This document shows positions 1 to 10,853 of a stretch of DNA of 64,000 nucleotides, in pieces. How positions within the stretch are numbered: the first letter of the stretch is position 1; each line of letters starts with the position of its first letter. Source of the DNA: Plenodomus lindquistii (lineage: Eukaryota; Ascomycota; Dothideomycetes; Pleosporales; Leptosphaeriaceae); assembly GCA_025504975.1 (NCBI GenBank), contig JANUWI010000011.1, positions 372,001-436,000 on the forward strand, read 5' to 3'. The notes beneath the pieces were generated by a model. The model was not told where the DNA came from and ran no database searches. It saw nothing but the letters and a program-made list of their open reading frames with translations. The position numbers and the translations under genes were made by a program.

Positions 1-633
1 CTTGGAGCAAGCCAATGCAAGTGTTGCCCCAGAGTGAGGAATTCCTCGAGCATCAGGATATCACATGTAAGCGCGTCATGCACTTGTAAGCATGGAAGAA
101 GTGCAAGGACAGAGCGACTTGAAACGGGCTGTCGCAGAGGATCTACTCCACCCGATTCGCGAGGAGAGCAGAGCAACTGGCGTGAAAGGCGCGTGTTGTG
201 CATAACAGCCCAACATCGAACGAATGAAGATAGCGATGAAGTTTCTGCATAATATGCAGCAAGGGTCGTCCGCACCAAGAGTAGATAGGCTCTGAGGAAG
301 CATGGAAGTGGAAGTGGAAGTGGAATTTGAGCAATTGATCGTCTTCAGCATTAGGGCAACTGTCTCTGTTGTTTTCTACTGTAACAGGTGGCAATACCTG
401 TGAACGGCCTGGTTGCGATGCGGTACATGCATCGGTCTCAAAAGGCAGGAGGCTTTTGTGCACCTCTAATTGTGGTGCTGTGCTATATACAAGACGCTTG
501 TGCGTTGTGTGCAAGAAACCCCAAAACTCCCTGCTACCGTGGCAGTCGTCAATGTCAATGTTATCGTAAGTGCTGTATGATGATGGGACACAAGCCTACG
601 TGCGTAGGTATTTAGGTGTCGTGATTGTGTGGC
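1..633. other. Intergenic left edge, no gene seen
   Basis: Short overlapping open frames occur on both strands, but none has a recognisable domain or a consistent start. A small AGTGGA hexamer run lies near 303-324. The right end is the 3' flank of the YPI1 gene. Confidence 0.5.
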
Positions 634-1177
634 CTATTTCTTAGTCTTTGGGATCTTCTCATAGGCGTTGGGACTAGGGTTGCGTCGCTGACGGGCGCGC
701 TTCTGCGGTTTTCCTGAGCCTTCCCCGTGGCCATGACCCTCTTCACAATCGCCATGGTCGTGGGAATGTGGCTTTCGGCCTCGGCCCTCTCCATTTCTAC
801 CAGCAGGTCTCGCCGTGCTGTTGTCTGGCTCTGAGTCGGAATCAGAGTCTGACGAAGAATTGTCAGAGGAGTCATCATCGTCCGAAGATTCGTCAGCAGC
901 GCGGGGCTTGTGGTAGATGCAGCAAACTTGGTGAACAGTCAGCGTGATGACGGTTGGTGGTGAAGTTGGCAGTGGACACACCTTTGGAGGATTTCTTTCC
1001 CATTCCTTCGTTGTCAATCACGTCTTCCGCCCATTGAATACGCCGCTGCTCTACTGGCTCTGCCCGCAGGCGCAAGACGCCTGAGGGTGCGGACAGGCGC
1101 AGAACAGGCTGAGGTCGAACCTCCATGGTCCTGCTACCGCCTGCAGGCGTAGCAGTTCGCGGGCTGGAGGAAGCCAT
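634..1177 (-). CDS. YPI1: Type 1 protein phosphatase inhibitor Ypi1 (Inhibitor-3 family)
   Basis: This is a small regulator that binds protein phosphatase 1 (Glc7), in the family of yeast Ypi1 and human PPP1R11, mainly nuclear. It has two exons, 1177-982 and 926-634, with a 55-nt intron (GTGTGT donor, CACCAAG acceptor), giving 162 residues. The family core is plain: RIQW at about residues 46-49 matches the PP1-docking KVxW element, followed by the EDVIDNEGMGKKSSK stretch and then VCCIYHKPR, which crosses the splice junction. The tail is acidic and serine-rich, then His/Gly-rich (HSHDHGDCEEGHGHG), ending in a basic KKIPKTKK-like segment. The tail is low complexity and less conserved, as usual for the family. 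The start is the first in-frame ATG. Confidence 0.92.
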
Positions 1178-3824
1178 GTTGGTCGTGGATGTCGTGAATG
1201 GTGAAAGTGCGGGTGACGGCGAGGTGAATTGGCGCTATAGGTTGAGAGATTAGACGTGGGTGTACGGTGCGTTTGCGATCAACCGCCGTGGAGTCATGGA
1301 GTCGCCGTCAAATATGGGGCAGGGAGTGCCGTGGTCGACTAAGGGCGGGCGCAGGGCGAAGGGTAGAGGAGGGCAGGTACGGGATTTGCTGGGCGTGAAT
1401 TGTCGTGTGCATGTACGTCTTTGTTGGTCGACGATGATTTGTTGCGTGACATTCATGGCCAGTGCGTCATTGGTGATTGTGCCTTCTCTGTCCCGCACGC
1501 CACGCTTGCCCCACGATCGCCCATGTCGCTTGCAATCTGAACTCGACCACACCACGCCATATCCAGAACATTGCTTCTGGACGGACGGCGCGCCTCTGCT
1601 AACGTTGCAACAGTACAAGTATTACTCGAGGGGGCGGCTCAGGATGCTCAATGTTTCGTGGACAGTCGTTGACTGTTAGCTGACTAACATTCATCAGACT
1701 CAACTAGAACATCGAGCATGACAGTACAAGCAAGACTCATTGTCTGAACAAGGCGTGAACTATATACTGTGTATGCGTAATACTTTATCGAGTCGCTGTT
1801 TTACCTCAGAAGCATCATCCTCTAGCCTACATAATATGGATATAGCGGCAGGGAGACAACCAAGGCACACTAAACCATTCAGGTAACCTCGCCACTACCT
1901 GCATCGCGTACAGGTGCTGTCATATGTAGTATCTTGTTTACGGGGTTTTTTGTATCAAGCTGGCTGCGTTGAATACCGCTCCTGAGAGTAGCGACACGAC
2001 TCAATACCTGTGGTGCAACGAAATTCCTTTGTACAGCACACACGACAGTCAGCAATCTCACACAAACAGTCTAGTCTCAATCTCCATACTGTCATCCAAA
2101 ATCCCGCGCGATTTGCCATGGTCAGATCTCGCGATCCAGCAATTTGCGTCGTTAATGAAGGGGTGCAGTAGATGCTCGGCAACAGCCCGCGAGATTTGCT
2201 GCTAAAGGATGCACCAATTGCAAAAAACATGGCACCAGGCACGCCGACCGATCCGAACAGCGGTGCATCATGCATGTGGCAGGCTGCTACGTCTCACAAA
2301 GGCGTTCGAGAAGGAACGTGAGTGCTTCTGTGAACCCCGTCATGTGGTCCGCGGGACAGCAACTGATCCCTATCCGATGGAGAGTATCGATTGCGTCGCC
2401 GTCAGAGCTTGGCTATGCAAAGCTTTGTCAAGCGCACGATAAAAGGGGAGATGATAACAACGGATGAATGCACAATCTCAAGCAATGACGGTGTCCTAAC
2501 CAGAAGAGGGGAGACTAGTGTAAGAGTGTACTGGCCGTGGGCAGAGCCGTGGCCAAGGTCCCGCTCTGCAACTGAAGCCAGTTCCGCGCCGCTTGGGGAG
2601 ACTGGAAGGAGGACGAAGCTCCGGAGCTTGTCGTGCACCACTGGTGCGAGGCTGTGACTTTGGATGTGGGAAATGAGGTCGAGTGGGTCCGGTGTTCTGG
2701 GCCCGACCAGCTCCATGTGTGCCATCAAAATAAGGGGAGGAATGCCTGGGACTGTGCTCGAGGCAACGTTGTCGGACAAGCAACCCCGAGGAATTGGCGC
2801 GGAACACGTGGTTGGTGACTCTGGTCATGAATAGGCACAGCATGCGGTTGTGCAAATGAACGTTGGTTGCTCGACGAATACAGCTCAGGGGCGCGAGGCG
2901 ATTGCGAGGCGCTGTGGTGTCTTCAGTCAACAGCCACCGGCCCTGTCAGCAATCTGGGGAGTTGAGAGATTGGCCAATCATTGCCAGCAATCTCATGGGT
3001 ACCTGCAGTAGCGATGCCTCATGCGTCCTAGATCGACCGAAAGGCGCTGGGATCGTCAATGTTTCTAAATAAACGGCCGCACTGCATACACGCCTCCTGA
3101 GCACAGTACAATGTACATACATGGACACGAGGAAGACCGTATACGCGCGAAGAGCCGGCGGCGAGGCGCAGCTGGGAATGCACGAGCAAGCTGCTCAGCA
3201 TCAGCAAGTGCTGGAAAGAATTTGGGAGAGACGTGGAATGCACAGGACTCGTGAGAACGACTTCAAACACCGCGGTGCCGCTCGAGAGCAATCCCTGAGC
3301 CCTTCATCCCTCGGCGTCGCAGGCCTGACCCGTGCAGGCCCCAGCCAATAGGGAGGCCTGTTCGCCAGAATAGGGAATCCAAGCTCTCCACCAGCCGCCC
3401 AGGCGCCTCATCTATCCCCCGACCCCATCCGCCTTTCTTTCTTCACCTCCAGTTCTCGTCGGAGCCGCTTCGTCGCACCCTCACTTTTGCAGCTACAGCG
3501 ACTCTTGCCGTCCGTTTCTTACCCCAGTCATTCTTTTTGGGTCGGAAAGTGTTTGTTGTTGCTCTACTTGGCCAGCTGCCCTATTCACTCCTTTACCGCA
3601 ACCGTCGACTCGCACATACTCGGCCATATACAAGCGCCTTTGAATCTAGCAAATACAACCGACACATAGACGAACTTGACGTTAGTTAATACTCGTTCTA
3701 CTGCAACATTGCGACTTGCTGCACAGCTGCGACTTCCGTCACACTGCCCTCTTCTTTGTGGCTGCTTCCGCCCGTGGACCAAGACTGAAAGGCTCCATTG
3801 CCCATTGAGACACCGGCATCAGCC
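1178..3824. other. Long intergenic region, no supported gene
   Basis: This 2.6 kb stretch separates YPI1 from a divergently transcribed membrane-protein gene. Overlapping minus-strand frames around 2402-2930 are fairly open and GC-rich but lack an ATG in context and a recognised domain. The last ~450 bp (CT-rich, 3380-3600) look like a promoter and 5' leader for the gene at 3825. Confidence 0.5.
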
Positions 3825-5935
3825 ATGTCGCACTCACACCAACATGCTCATATGCACAACCACGTGCGCCACGAAGGATATGTCGGAGCCAGCAGCAGAG
3901 CCAGCCAGACCATGGTCGACAAAGCGAGTCGAGTGTTGGTAGCTCGTGCTGCTTCTACATGCACCAACGATAGCGACCCAGGCTGCACCAAGCCTACACA
4001 AACACCCACCTTGGCTATTGCGCTTGGTGTCATGTAGGTCATAGCACTCTTTGCGCCCTGCATTGGCTAATCCACTGCAGAATACCCATCTGCGGCCTAG
4101 CCGTAACTCTCGTCTACCTGCATTTCAGGAACAAGAAGAAGCTCAGCGCAGAGGATGCGAGAGACAAGTACAAGTCGCTGGACTTCGGAATGGAGCCTGG
4201 TGTCGGTGGAGTCAAGACGGCGAAGAAGGGTCCTGAAATGAGCGTGTCTGAAAAGGAGCAGCGGGGAACTCATGATCGCGGTCTATCATTGGAAACTGGA
4301 AGCCCATACATCCTGCCCGTCGGTTTGCATGGCTCGCGGGAGTCATTTCACTCCATGTCGCGCTCCCAGTTTGACCCTCATGACCCCTACCGTCCAGTCA
4401 CCTTCCTCAAAGACGACGCAAGTATTCGCAGCCCCAGCCGCACTCGCGGCGACCACGCCTCCGTGTACACAACTTCGAGCGGGGGAACTCAAAAGGACAG
4501 AATGGGCGACGGGCTTCTCAAGAACGCCTCGAGAATGTCGCGGTCCCCAGTTCCCGTTCGTGGCGACTCGCTGTCCCCAGATGGCACACGCTCGCCCGAC
4601 TCCCAATTTCCTGAACCAACCTCGGCGCTCAGCCCTCTCAACCCTCGTTTCTCCAACAGTCCTCTGCCTCTGTCTTCAGAAATTCCTGGTGACGAACCAA
4701 AGACCCAGTATGCTGCGTTCAAGCCTATGAGCATTCCCACAATCTCTATTCCTGAGCCGGCTGTCACAAACAGGGAAGTGACAAGATCGCCAGTAGAGAC
4801 TACCGGATCCCCACTCCCGCCACGCGTTCAGTCCCAGCAAGCCGTCGTACATCAGAACGCCAACACGAACAGCATCCTCAGCACTTCTAGCTATGGCGAC
4901 GGCTTTCAAGTAACACCGCCATCACCCCGTCTCAGCCAGACTCTTGAAGAGCCTGCATCTCCCAAGCCTCTGCAGCCGCAACCGCAACGTCCCAATGGTC
5001 TTGGTGTAGAGAACTTCACCGGCAACTCCAACCGACTTTCCATGAGCCTCCGTCCGCTGCCATCTGACAACCCCGAGGAAGACCCTGAGCAACGCGCCAA
5101 TCGTATTCGATCGTTCTACAAAGAATACTTCGACGACTCTAAGCCTGAACCTGCCAGTACCCACGCATACAACGACTACTATGAGGATTATGGCTCTGAA
5201 TACCAGGACGGTACTCTGTTCGACTCGCGCAACGGCAACTTCATCGTCGCGCAACCCAACGCGCCCTTCGCTGAGCCCATTACACGTCGCGCCATGACAC
5301 CGCCTCCTCGTGCACCTCCCCGTTTCCGAAGCAACACCGCTACTGGACCCCACCCTCATATGTCTAGCAGCTCTATGGCTTCGTCGCAATACCCTCCTCC
5401 TCGCGGCCTATCGTCAATGAGCGGACGACTACCTGCACCTGCCAAGAAGGCACTGCCTCCTCCTGCTGCTCTCTCATCGTTGCCCACTCCCGCCAAGCTC
5501 ACTGAGAACTCTATGGTCTTCGACCCCATTGACTTCGCCCCGCCAGTCTCCTTCCGCGAAAGGCAGAACGGTATGCGACCAGACAGCCCGCTCGGCACCC
5601 CGAGACCGTTCAGCCCAGCAGTCCGACCTCACACTCCTCTTGTTGGCTCATACGATGAGCTGCCTGTATTGCCCAGCCCCCACTTGATGCGCAAGTCGGG
5701 TACATTCACTGCACTGGACTTTGCACCACCCGGTCGCATCCGTGATCCCGCTGGCGGCGGTGCATCAGATGCAGGCTCCATTCGCTCCAATCGTTCTGGC
5801 ATCTCGGCTGCCGGGAAGTTTGCTGTTCGCAGCGGAGCTAACCGTGTCAGCAGAATACCAAGGGATGTTGTTGGTACTCGAGATGACTTCATGGTTCAGC
5901 TCCGGCCGCAAATGAACCTTGTATCAAGGGCGTAG
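3825..5935 (+). CDS. Single-pass membrane protein with His-rich N-terminus and long Ser/Pro-rich tail
   Basis: I do not recognise the family. Two exons, 3825-4033 and 4081-5935, are joined by a 47-nt intron (GTAGGT donor, CACTGCAG acceptor), giving 687 residues. The start MSHSHQHAHMHNHVRH carries seven histidines in 16 residues. A short segment with two cysteines (about 46 and 54) follows. One hydrophobic span at about 62-85 crosses the splice site and is followed by RNKKK, so the N-terminus is probably outside and the rest cytoplasmic (inferred from the positive-inside rule). The 600-residue tail is rich in Ser, Pro and Thr with PPPRAPPRF-type proline runs and many SP/TP sites, suggesting phosphorylation or SH3 binding. 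There is no cleavable signal peptide. A membrane sensor or adaptor role is possible but not shown. Confidence 0.8.
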
Positions 5936-7430
5936 AGCGCGCGATGCTCATTCGATGATAACTCGGCACCACACATACAACGGCTCGCTGGCAGAGTTTC
6001 TCAAATCCCAGTCGACTCAAAAGCTCCTTCGTACATATCACATGTTTCCGTACACTTCTTTCAATGTCGGACATGACGAATTCCATTCGACGATTTTAGA
6101 CACCAGCGCGCGTTGGCTTATCCACGTCTTTGCGTTCTCTACCCTACACCGCCTGACGCGTCTCTGTACTGTACAGATACTTGCTATTTTTACACCTTCT
6201 CATTGCAGTCCAGCATATTTGTACACACAACCAAGGCTACCGTCGTTTGTTTTCAGGGCTTGTACAGCGGTTCAGCGGCAAAGGGCAGGCGTTAATATGT
6301 CTAATTTATATTCTCTCCCTCGAGTGGGTGCACTGTGGGAATAGGCCAGGTGAGGAAGGCGATGTTGGCCGGCTTTGCAACAGTGAGACGGCGGTTTGAA
6401 GGGTTCTCTTTGTCGAGAGGACTATTGTGTGCTCTTGGTGGCGTGTCCCAAGCAACATAGAAAGGAAATGGAAGAGACATGAATACTTGTTTCTTGTGTG
6501 ATTGCCGTGATTGTTGACAAGATGTCGTGCAAAATCGCGTGGTTGCACCTTGGGCGGCGAGGCGCCCAAAGGCTACTCCGGGAGAGGCTTGGTGGCTGTG
6601 ACCCAAACTCCGGCCAGCGTTGGAGACTTGAGCCTCTTGCGGTGCCGATCATCCGCACGCTCCCCTTCAATCACCCCTGGGAAAATCCCATGCATCCCAT
6701 CCCATGTATGCAGCAAGCATATTGATTAACCCTGTCTCTATACTGATTCACCTGCAGGTCAGAGCGACTGCTGCCTTTGACTGTGTACTTATCTGGAGCG
6801 GGTACGTAGCGGTGAGTATGGTGTCTCTGAGCAACACACTCGGTTGCCCGAGACGTCATCCCCAGCCTCATCGACGCGTCAGGACTGGCCGCCCCAGACA
6901 AGTCGCGACTCAATCGTTGCGCACGCCGGTCCTCTTGTGCATCCAATTACATCGCATCGGGCCGATTTCTCGCTCCTCTAGCGTCTTGCGAGTGTCGTCG
7001 TTGAGGTCGCAGACTGCGCTTTCTCTACTTTGTTGGTGCTAGCGATACGTCATAAGCCTCTGTGCGAATCGCACTTGTTTGGTCTTTGGACCTCTGGGAG
7101 GTGGGTAGGGATCCATAATAAACTACCACGTACGTCGTGCTGCGTGCGTCCGCGCGTTTTTCTTGACGTCTGTTGCTGTGGCTTCTGGACTTTGCATCCC
7201 CGGTCGAAGGATTCAAGTTCCTTCTCTCGCCTCGTTTCGAGATTCGCAAAGTCGTTTCGTTCGTTGACGACGACGTATTGAGAGCCCAACGCCACGTAAC
7301 GCCACGTCGCAAGCCACAACCACCATCTACGAAGCAATCGGCAGTACAAGACAAGAACGAGAACGTGCGGAGCAAGTCGCAAGTCGCAAGTCGCAAGTCG
7401 CAAGTCGAAAACGAGGACATACGGATCAAC
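5936..7430. other. Intergenic, 5' leader of the SUR7-like gene at its right end
   Basis: No gene is seen. An open frame from 7173 runs in frame into the SUR7-like start at 7431 but has no earlier ATG, so it is read as 5' leader. A heptamer array lies just before that ATG (separate entry). Confidence 0.5.
7373..7407 (+). repeat. Five tandem copies of heptamer CAAGTCG
   Basis: Five perfect head-to-tail copies of CAAGTCG end 23 nt before the ATG at 7431, within the probable 5' untranslated leader. Confidence 0.95.
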
Positions 7431-8523
7431 ATGGGTATCTTTGGACGCCGCCGCCGGGCGTCAGACGACACAGCCGTCGAGCCTACAGAAACAACAGCCC
7501 TACCCGCTCACGAACTTTCCAAACAACAAATCAAACGTGCTACACGTACACGAAAAACCTGGGCCCTAACGACCTCTTTTTTCCTCTTCATCACCGTCAT
7601 CTTCCTCATCCTTGTCAACATTGCTGGAGTCCGGAATAAGGCGGTCATCCGAGACTGGTATTTTATCAAACTCGATCTGAGTAATATTGTACCGGCCAGT
7701 GTACCTAATTTCGCCCTCATCAACACGATTGCGCAGACGTTGGGACTTCATGACTTCTACCAAGTGTCCATGTGGGGCTACTGCGAAGGCTACAATGGAC
7801 AAGGCGTGACTTTCTGCTCGGAACCTGAAACGTTATTCTGGTTTAACCCTGTCCAAATCCTCAGGGACCAGTTGCTTGCTGGAGCGTCGAGTAAGTGTTA
7901 AAAGGTTTTGCTTTATTCGGTCATTCAGCCCCAGCATTGGCACAACGCATCAACGAAACCAACCCCAAAACCACCAAAACTAACAAATAACACTAGTTAA
8001 TCTTCCCGCCGATATCAACGACATCCTCGACCTCATTAAGCTCGCCTCGCAATGGATGTTCGGCCTCTTCCTCACTGGCACAGTCCTCTCCTTTGTCCTA
8101 ATTTTTCTCATGCCAATCTCCGTTTATACGCGCTGGCTTGCGCTTCCCGTAGCCATTATTACCTTCCTAAACGCGCTCTTCGTCACCGCCGCAAGTGTGA
8201 TCGCAACAGTCATGTTCATTATTTTCCGCAACACTATCGGTGGTGTGGCCGAACTGAACATCAGCGCGGAGATTGGCGTCACGCTCTTCGCCTTTATGTG
8301 GGTTGCGAGCGCCTTTGCAATCTTCGCGTGGTTGATCCAGATGGGGCTTTGCTGCTGTTGCGCGAGCCGCCGAGACGTAAAGAAGGGCAAGAAGAGGGGA
8401 AGCGAGAAGGCATACCATCTTGGCGGAGTAGAAGGATCTGCGCTCAGGGACAGCAGGATGGTTGCAGCTGAGCCTATGGACAGCGCGCCCAGGAAGAAGT
8501 ATCAATTCTGGAAACGTGGTTAG
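7431..8523 (+). CDS. SUR7/PalI-family plasma-membrane protein
   Basis: This is a four-span cortical membrane protein of the SUR7/PalI type, a family linked to eisosomes, cell-wall integrity and pH sensing. Exons 7431-7890 and 7997-8523 are joined by a 106-nt intron (GTAAGT donor, CACTAG acceptor), giving 328 residues. A basic N-terminus (GRRRR) precedes the first span at about 43-66. The extracellular loop has the family's WGYC...C arrangement (Cys118 and Cys129). Three further spans lie at roughly 173-195, 200-227 and 240-268. A CCCC cluster directly after the last span is a likely palmitoylation site, followed by a basic cytoplasmic tail. It converges with the four-span gene at 9135, with a MITE between them. 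Which SUR7/PalI paralogue it is cannot be decided by eye. Confidence 0.8.
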
Positions 8524-9134
8524 GGGCCTCGTCCGACTGAATTTGGATACTTTGACTCCAAGTGAGAACATGAGCCGTACTGAAACAGCAGTGCATGGCG
8601 CATATCAAGACCTGGTATAGATAGACTCTTCTTTTGACTTTGGAAACAGCAAGCATGGCGTTGGTCTGGGATTACTCGCATCGTTGGGATCATTTGCATC
8701 ATTCGGCATCATGTCATCATGCCCACTCGAAATGGACCGTCCCTATGGATATAGATGAGCTCAACACCTACATAGTATAATTTGTCCTATATGCGCTCCC
8801 CAGAGCCTCCCGAGCTACAAGCTGTAAGTCATGTTGTAGGAAGAATATGTTCTCTGCCCTCATATACGAAGGAGCTCGTATTCATTGAGTCACCAAAGTC
8901 ACATACACTATTCACACCGTAACCACCACAATACACTAAAGTGCTATTTTAGTGTGACTAGATATTACGTGAATGTTCTAGGGGTGGTGGAGATTATAAT
9001 GTAACAGCTTTATGTACTTTTATTATCTTCTTGCTAGTATATAGTCTCACGCATCGTGCTGTTAACGTGAGATGGTAACACAATAAAAACGAGCTCCTTT
9101 ATACTCTTATACCATTGCCAACCCCACGCTCCTC
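8524..9134. other. Convergent intergenic region containing a MITE
   Basis: The 3' ends of the flanking genes face each other here. The region is AT-rich and its right half is filled by the inverted-repeat element at 8869-9099. No gene is seen. Confidence 0.6.
8869..9099. mobile_element. MITE copy 1 (TIR AAGGAGCTCGT...)
   Basis: A 231-bp non-coding element has terminal inverted repeats. The left end starts AAGGAGCTCGTATTC and the right end is its complement, about 18 of the outer 21 positions matching. The interior is AT-rich and shares blocks with the copy at 43156-43377, such as ATATAGTCT and GCTGTTAACGTG. The pentamer TATAC lies close to both ends and may be a target duplication, though one base sits out of register at the left. 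It ends 36 bp from the stop codon of the minus-strand gene at 9135, so it probably supplies that gene's 3' UTR. Confidence 0.85.
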
Positions 9135-9862
9135 CTACCTGTTCAACTGATCCATATCAATAATCCTTAGCTCTGTCCTTGCATACAAAATGACCAAGCA
9201 TATGATGCCCGGCAAAAACCCACCGCCGATCCCCAGTCCCTGCATCCAGTCCCCTGCCTTCCAAACCTCCGACAGGGCAAGCAACCCACACACGGCACGA
9301 TTCACTATCACAATCCACTGCGCCAGGAAATCCGCAACCTCTGTACTAACAAACGGCACTGGCCGCCGTCCAGGTTTCTCGTCCGGCTTTTCCCACGGCG
9401 GAGGTTGGCGGGTGGGTCGTGTTGTGGAGACAGAGGGGACGGGTTGCCCGTTTATCGGCTCCATTTCTGTGGGCGCGAGAGGGAGGAAGTACAACGTGTA
9501 TGCTGTTGCTAGCAAGCTGGCAATGGAGACCAAGGCAGGAAGGACGGTGGAGAGGGAAAAGAGGCGCGGGAGATATAAAGGGATGGGTGCCAGAGGGAGG
9601 ATGAGGAGAAGTAGCGTGTAGGTGTGTGTTGCTGAGGTGTCGTTGGTGGAGAGTTTCTGAACAAGCGTCTTGCGGTCTACATGGTGAAGGAGACCATTAG
9701 TTGCGTGCATCTTCAAGGGGCCGCCGCAGTGTGGAGAGAGCAAATACCTTGTTCGTCCATGCCTTCTTCCACCGCATTCTCATCATCAGATTCAGACGGG
9801 TACTTGAATGTCTTGCGCAGGCGCTGTGCTGCGAGGGTCTCGGCCTCTTTGACCTTGTCCAT
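9135..9862 (-). CDS. Small four-span membrane protein of unknown function
   Basis: I do not recognise the family. Exons 9862-9748 and 9676-9135 are joined by a 71-nt intron (GTATTT donor, CATGTAG acceptor), giving 218 residues. The first ~40 residues are charged and acidic (SESDDENAVEEGMDEQ). They are followed by two adjacent hydrophobic spans at about 56-105, a proline-rich soluble loop (TRPTRQPPPWEKPDEKPGRRP), and two more spans near the C-terminus. The size and topology suggest an ER or vacuolar membrane accessory protein, but no motif fixes a role. The ATG at 9862 is the first in frame with the N-terminal exon. Confidence 0.75.
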
Positions 9863-10853
9863 GGTTCTGCTCCGTTCAGAGGGCTGGCTTCGTTGAACAA
9901 GAAGGTACGTATGCAGGGGTGGAGATTTCCAAGAGCAAGACCGTAGACTAATTGCGGTATGCAAGGGCGACAGGTTGCAAATGCAAATTGCGGGCGAGTG
10001 GGACAAGGTCACGCAAGGTGACGTTTGTGGGGGATCTAGACCGGACCCTGATTTTAGCGTTGTGCCGAGGGACATTGCCGACGATCAAGAAAGTCGGAGA
10101 TGGACGATACCTTTCCAGTCCACTCTTCCCTTGGCGGTCATGTGAACAGCTTTGTTTGCTGAGCGAGCTAAGGTACAGATGAATTCCACCTCTGAATTGT
10201 TGTCTGATTATTCTGATGACCCAGACCATTTGACAACTGGACGGGTGTGGCTCTGTGGCTGTCGACTTCACGTACTTGTCCATCTTCTTGTTGGTATCGG
10301 CTATGCGTTCTGTACATGGTGACCACGATATCAACAACAGGGGAAACCCAACTCAGCTTCTGCCTTCGGGTCTTCTGTGATGTTGTGCTGGTATTACTGG
10401 CGTCTAGGCCAAATGGCAAGGGGGAAGTATGCAGTAGGACGTTCCCCGTGAAGAACGAGGGCGAGAACGCATCGCCGGTGTTGTTGCGAAGGCGGAGCGA
10501 GTGTGAGACCAACGCACCAAGTGATTAGGGCGTCATTGACAGTGGCAGAGGTTTTGGCGTAATTGAAAGTGACGGAGGTGGGCTCACTAGTAGCTAGAGT
10601 GATGCAGTGGGCAAAGGTGAGGTGTTCGGTATTGGGTATGGGCGGGACCGGCAGGGGCGACGGCGGTGAGTATGGGCGACTTTTCTATCAGACTCTTTTC
10701 TCTGGTGACTTTGCGGAGTGCATGTCTGATATGTTTCCAGCATACTATGCTAGGTCCAGTTCGTATTGACCTAAGATTATTTCCAGTACAGGAGGTGTAA
10801 CATTCTACGCCATATCATCAATTGACGTGTCGACCGGATCCTTACTCGTTGGA
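9863..10853. other. Intergenic, with coding-like minus-strand segments
   Basis: No complete gene can be built. Minus-strand stretches around 10680-10430 have codon-like third-position bias in two different frames, which could be a decayed or multi-exon gene (see findings). Confidence 0.4.

Noticed and set aside
2402..2930. Two overlapping minus-strand frames
   Set aside because: Both frames are open over the same GC-rich bases, neither begins with an ATG in context, and no family is recognised.
9190..9621. 143-codon plus-strand frame
   Set aside because: It is the antisense shadow of the four-span membrane protein gene on the minus strand.
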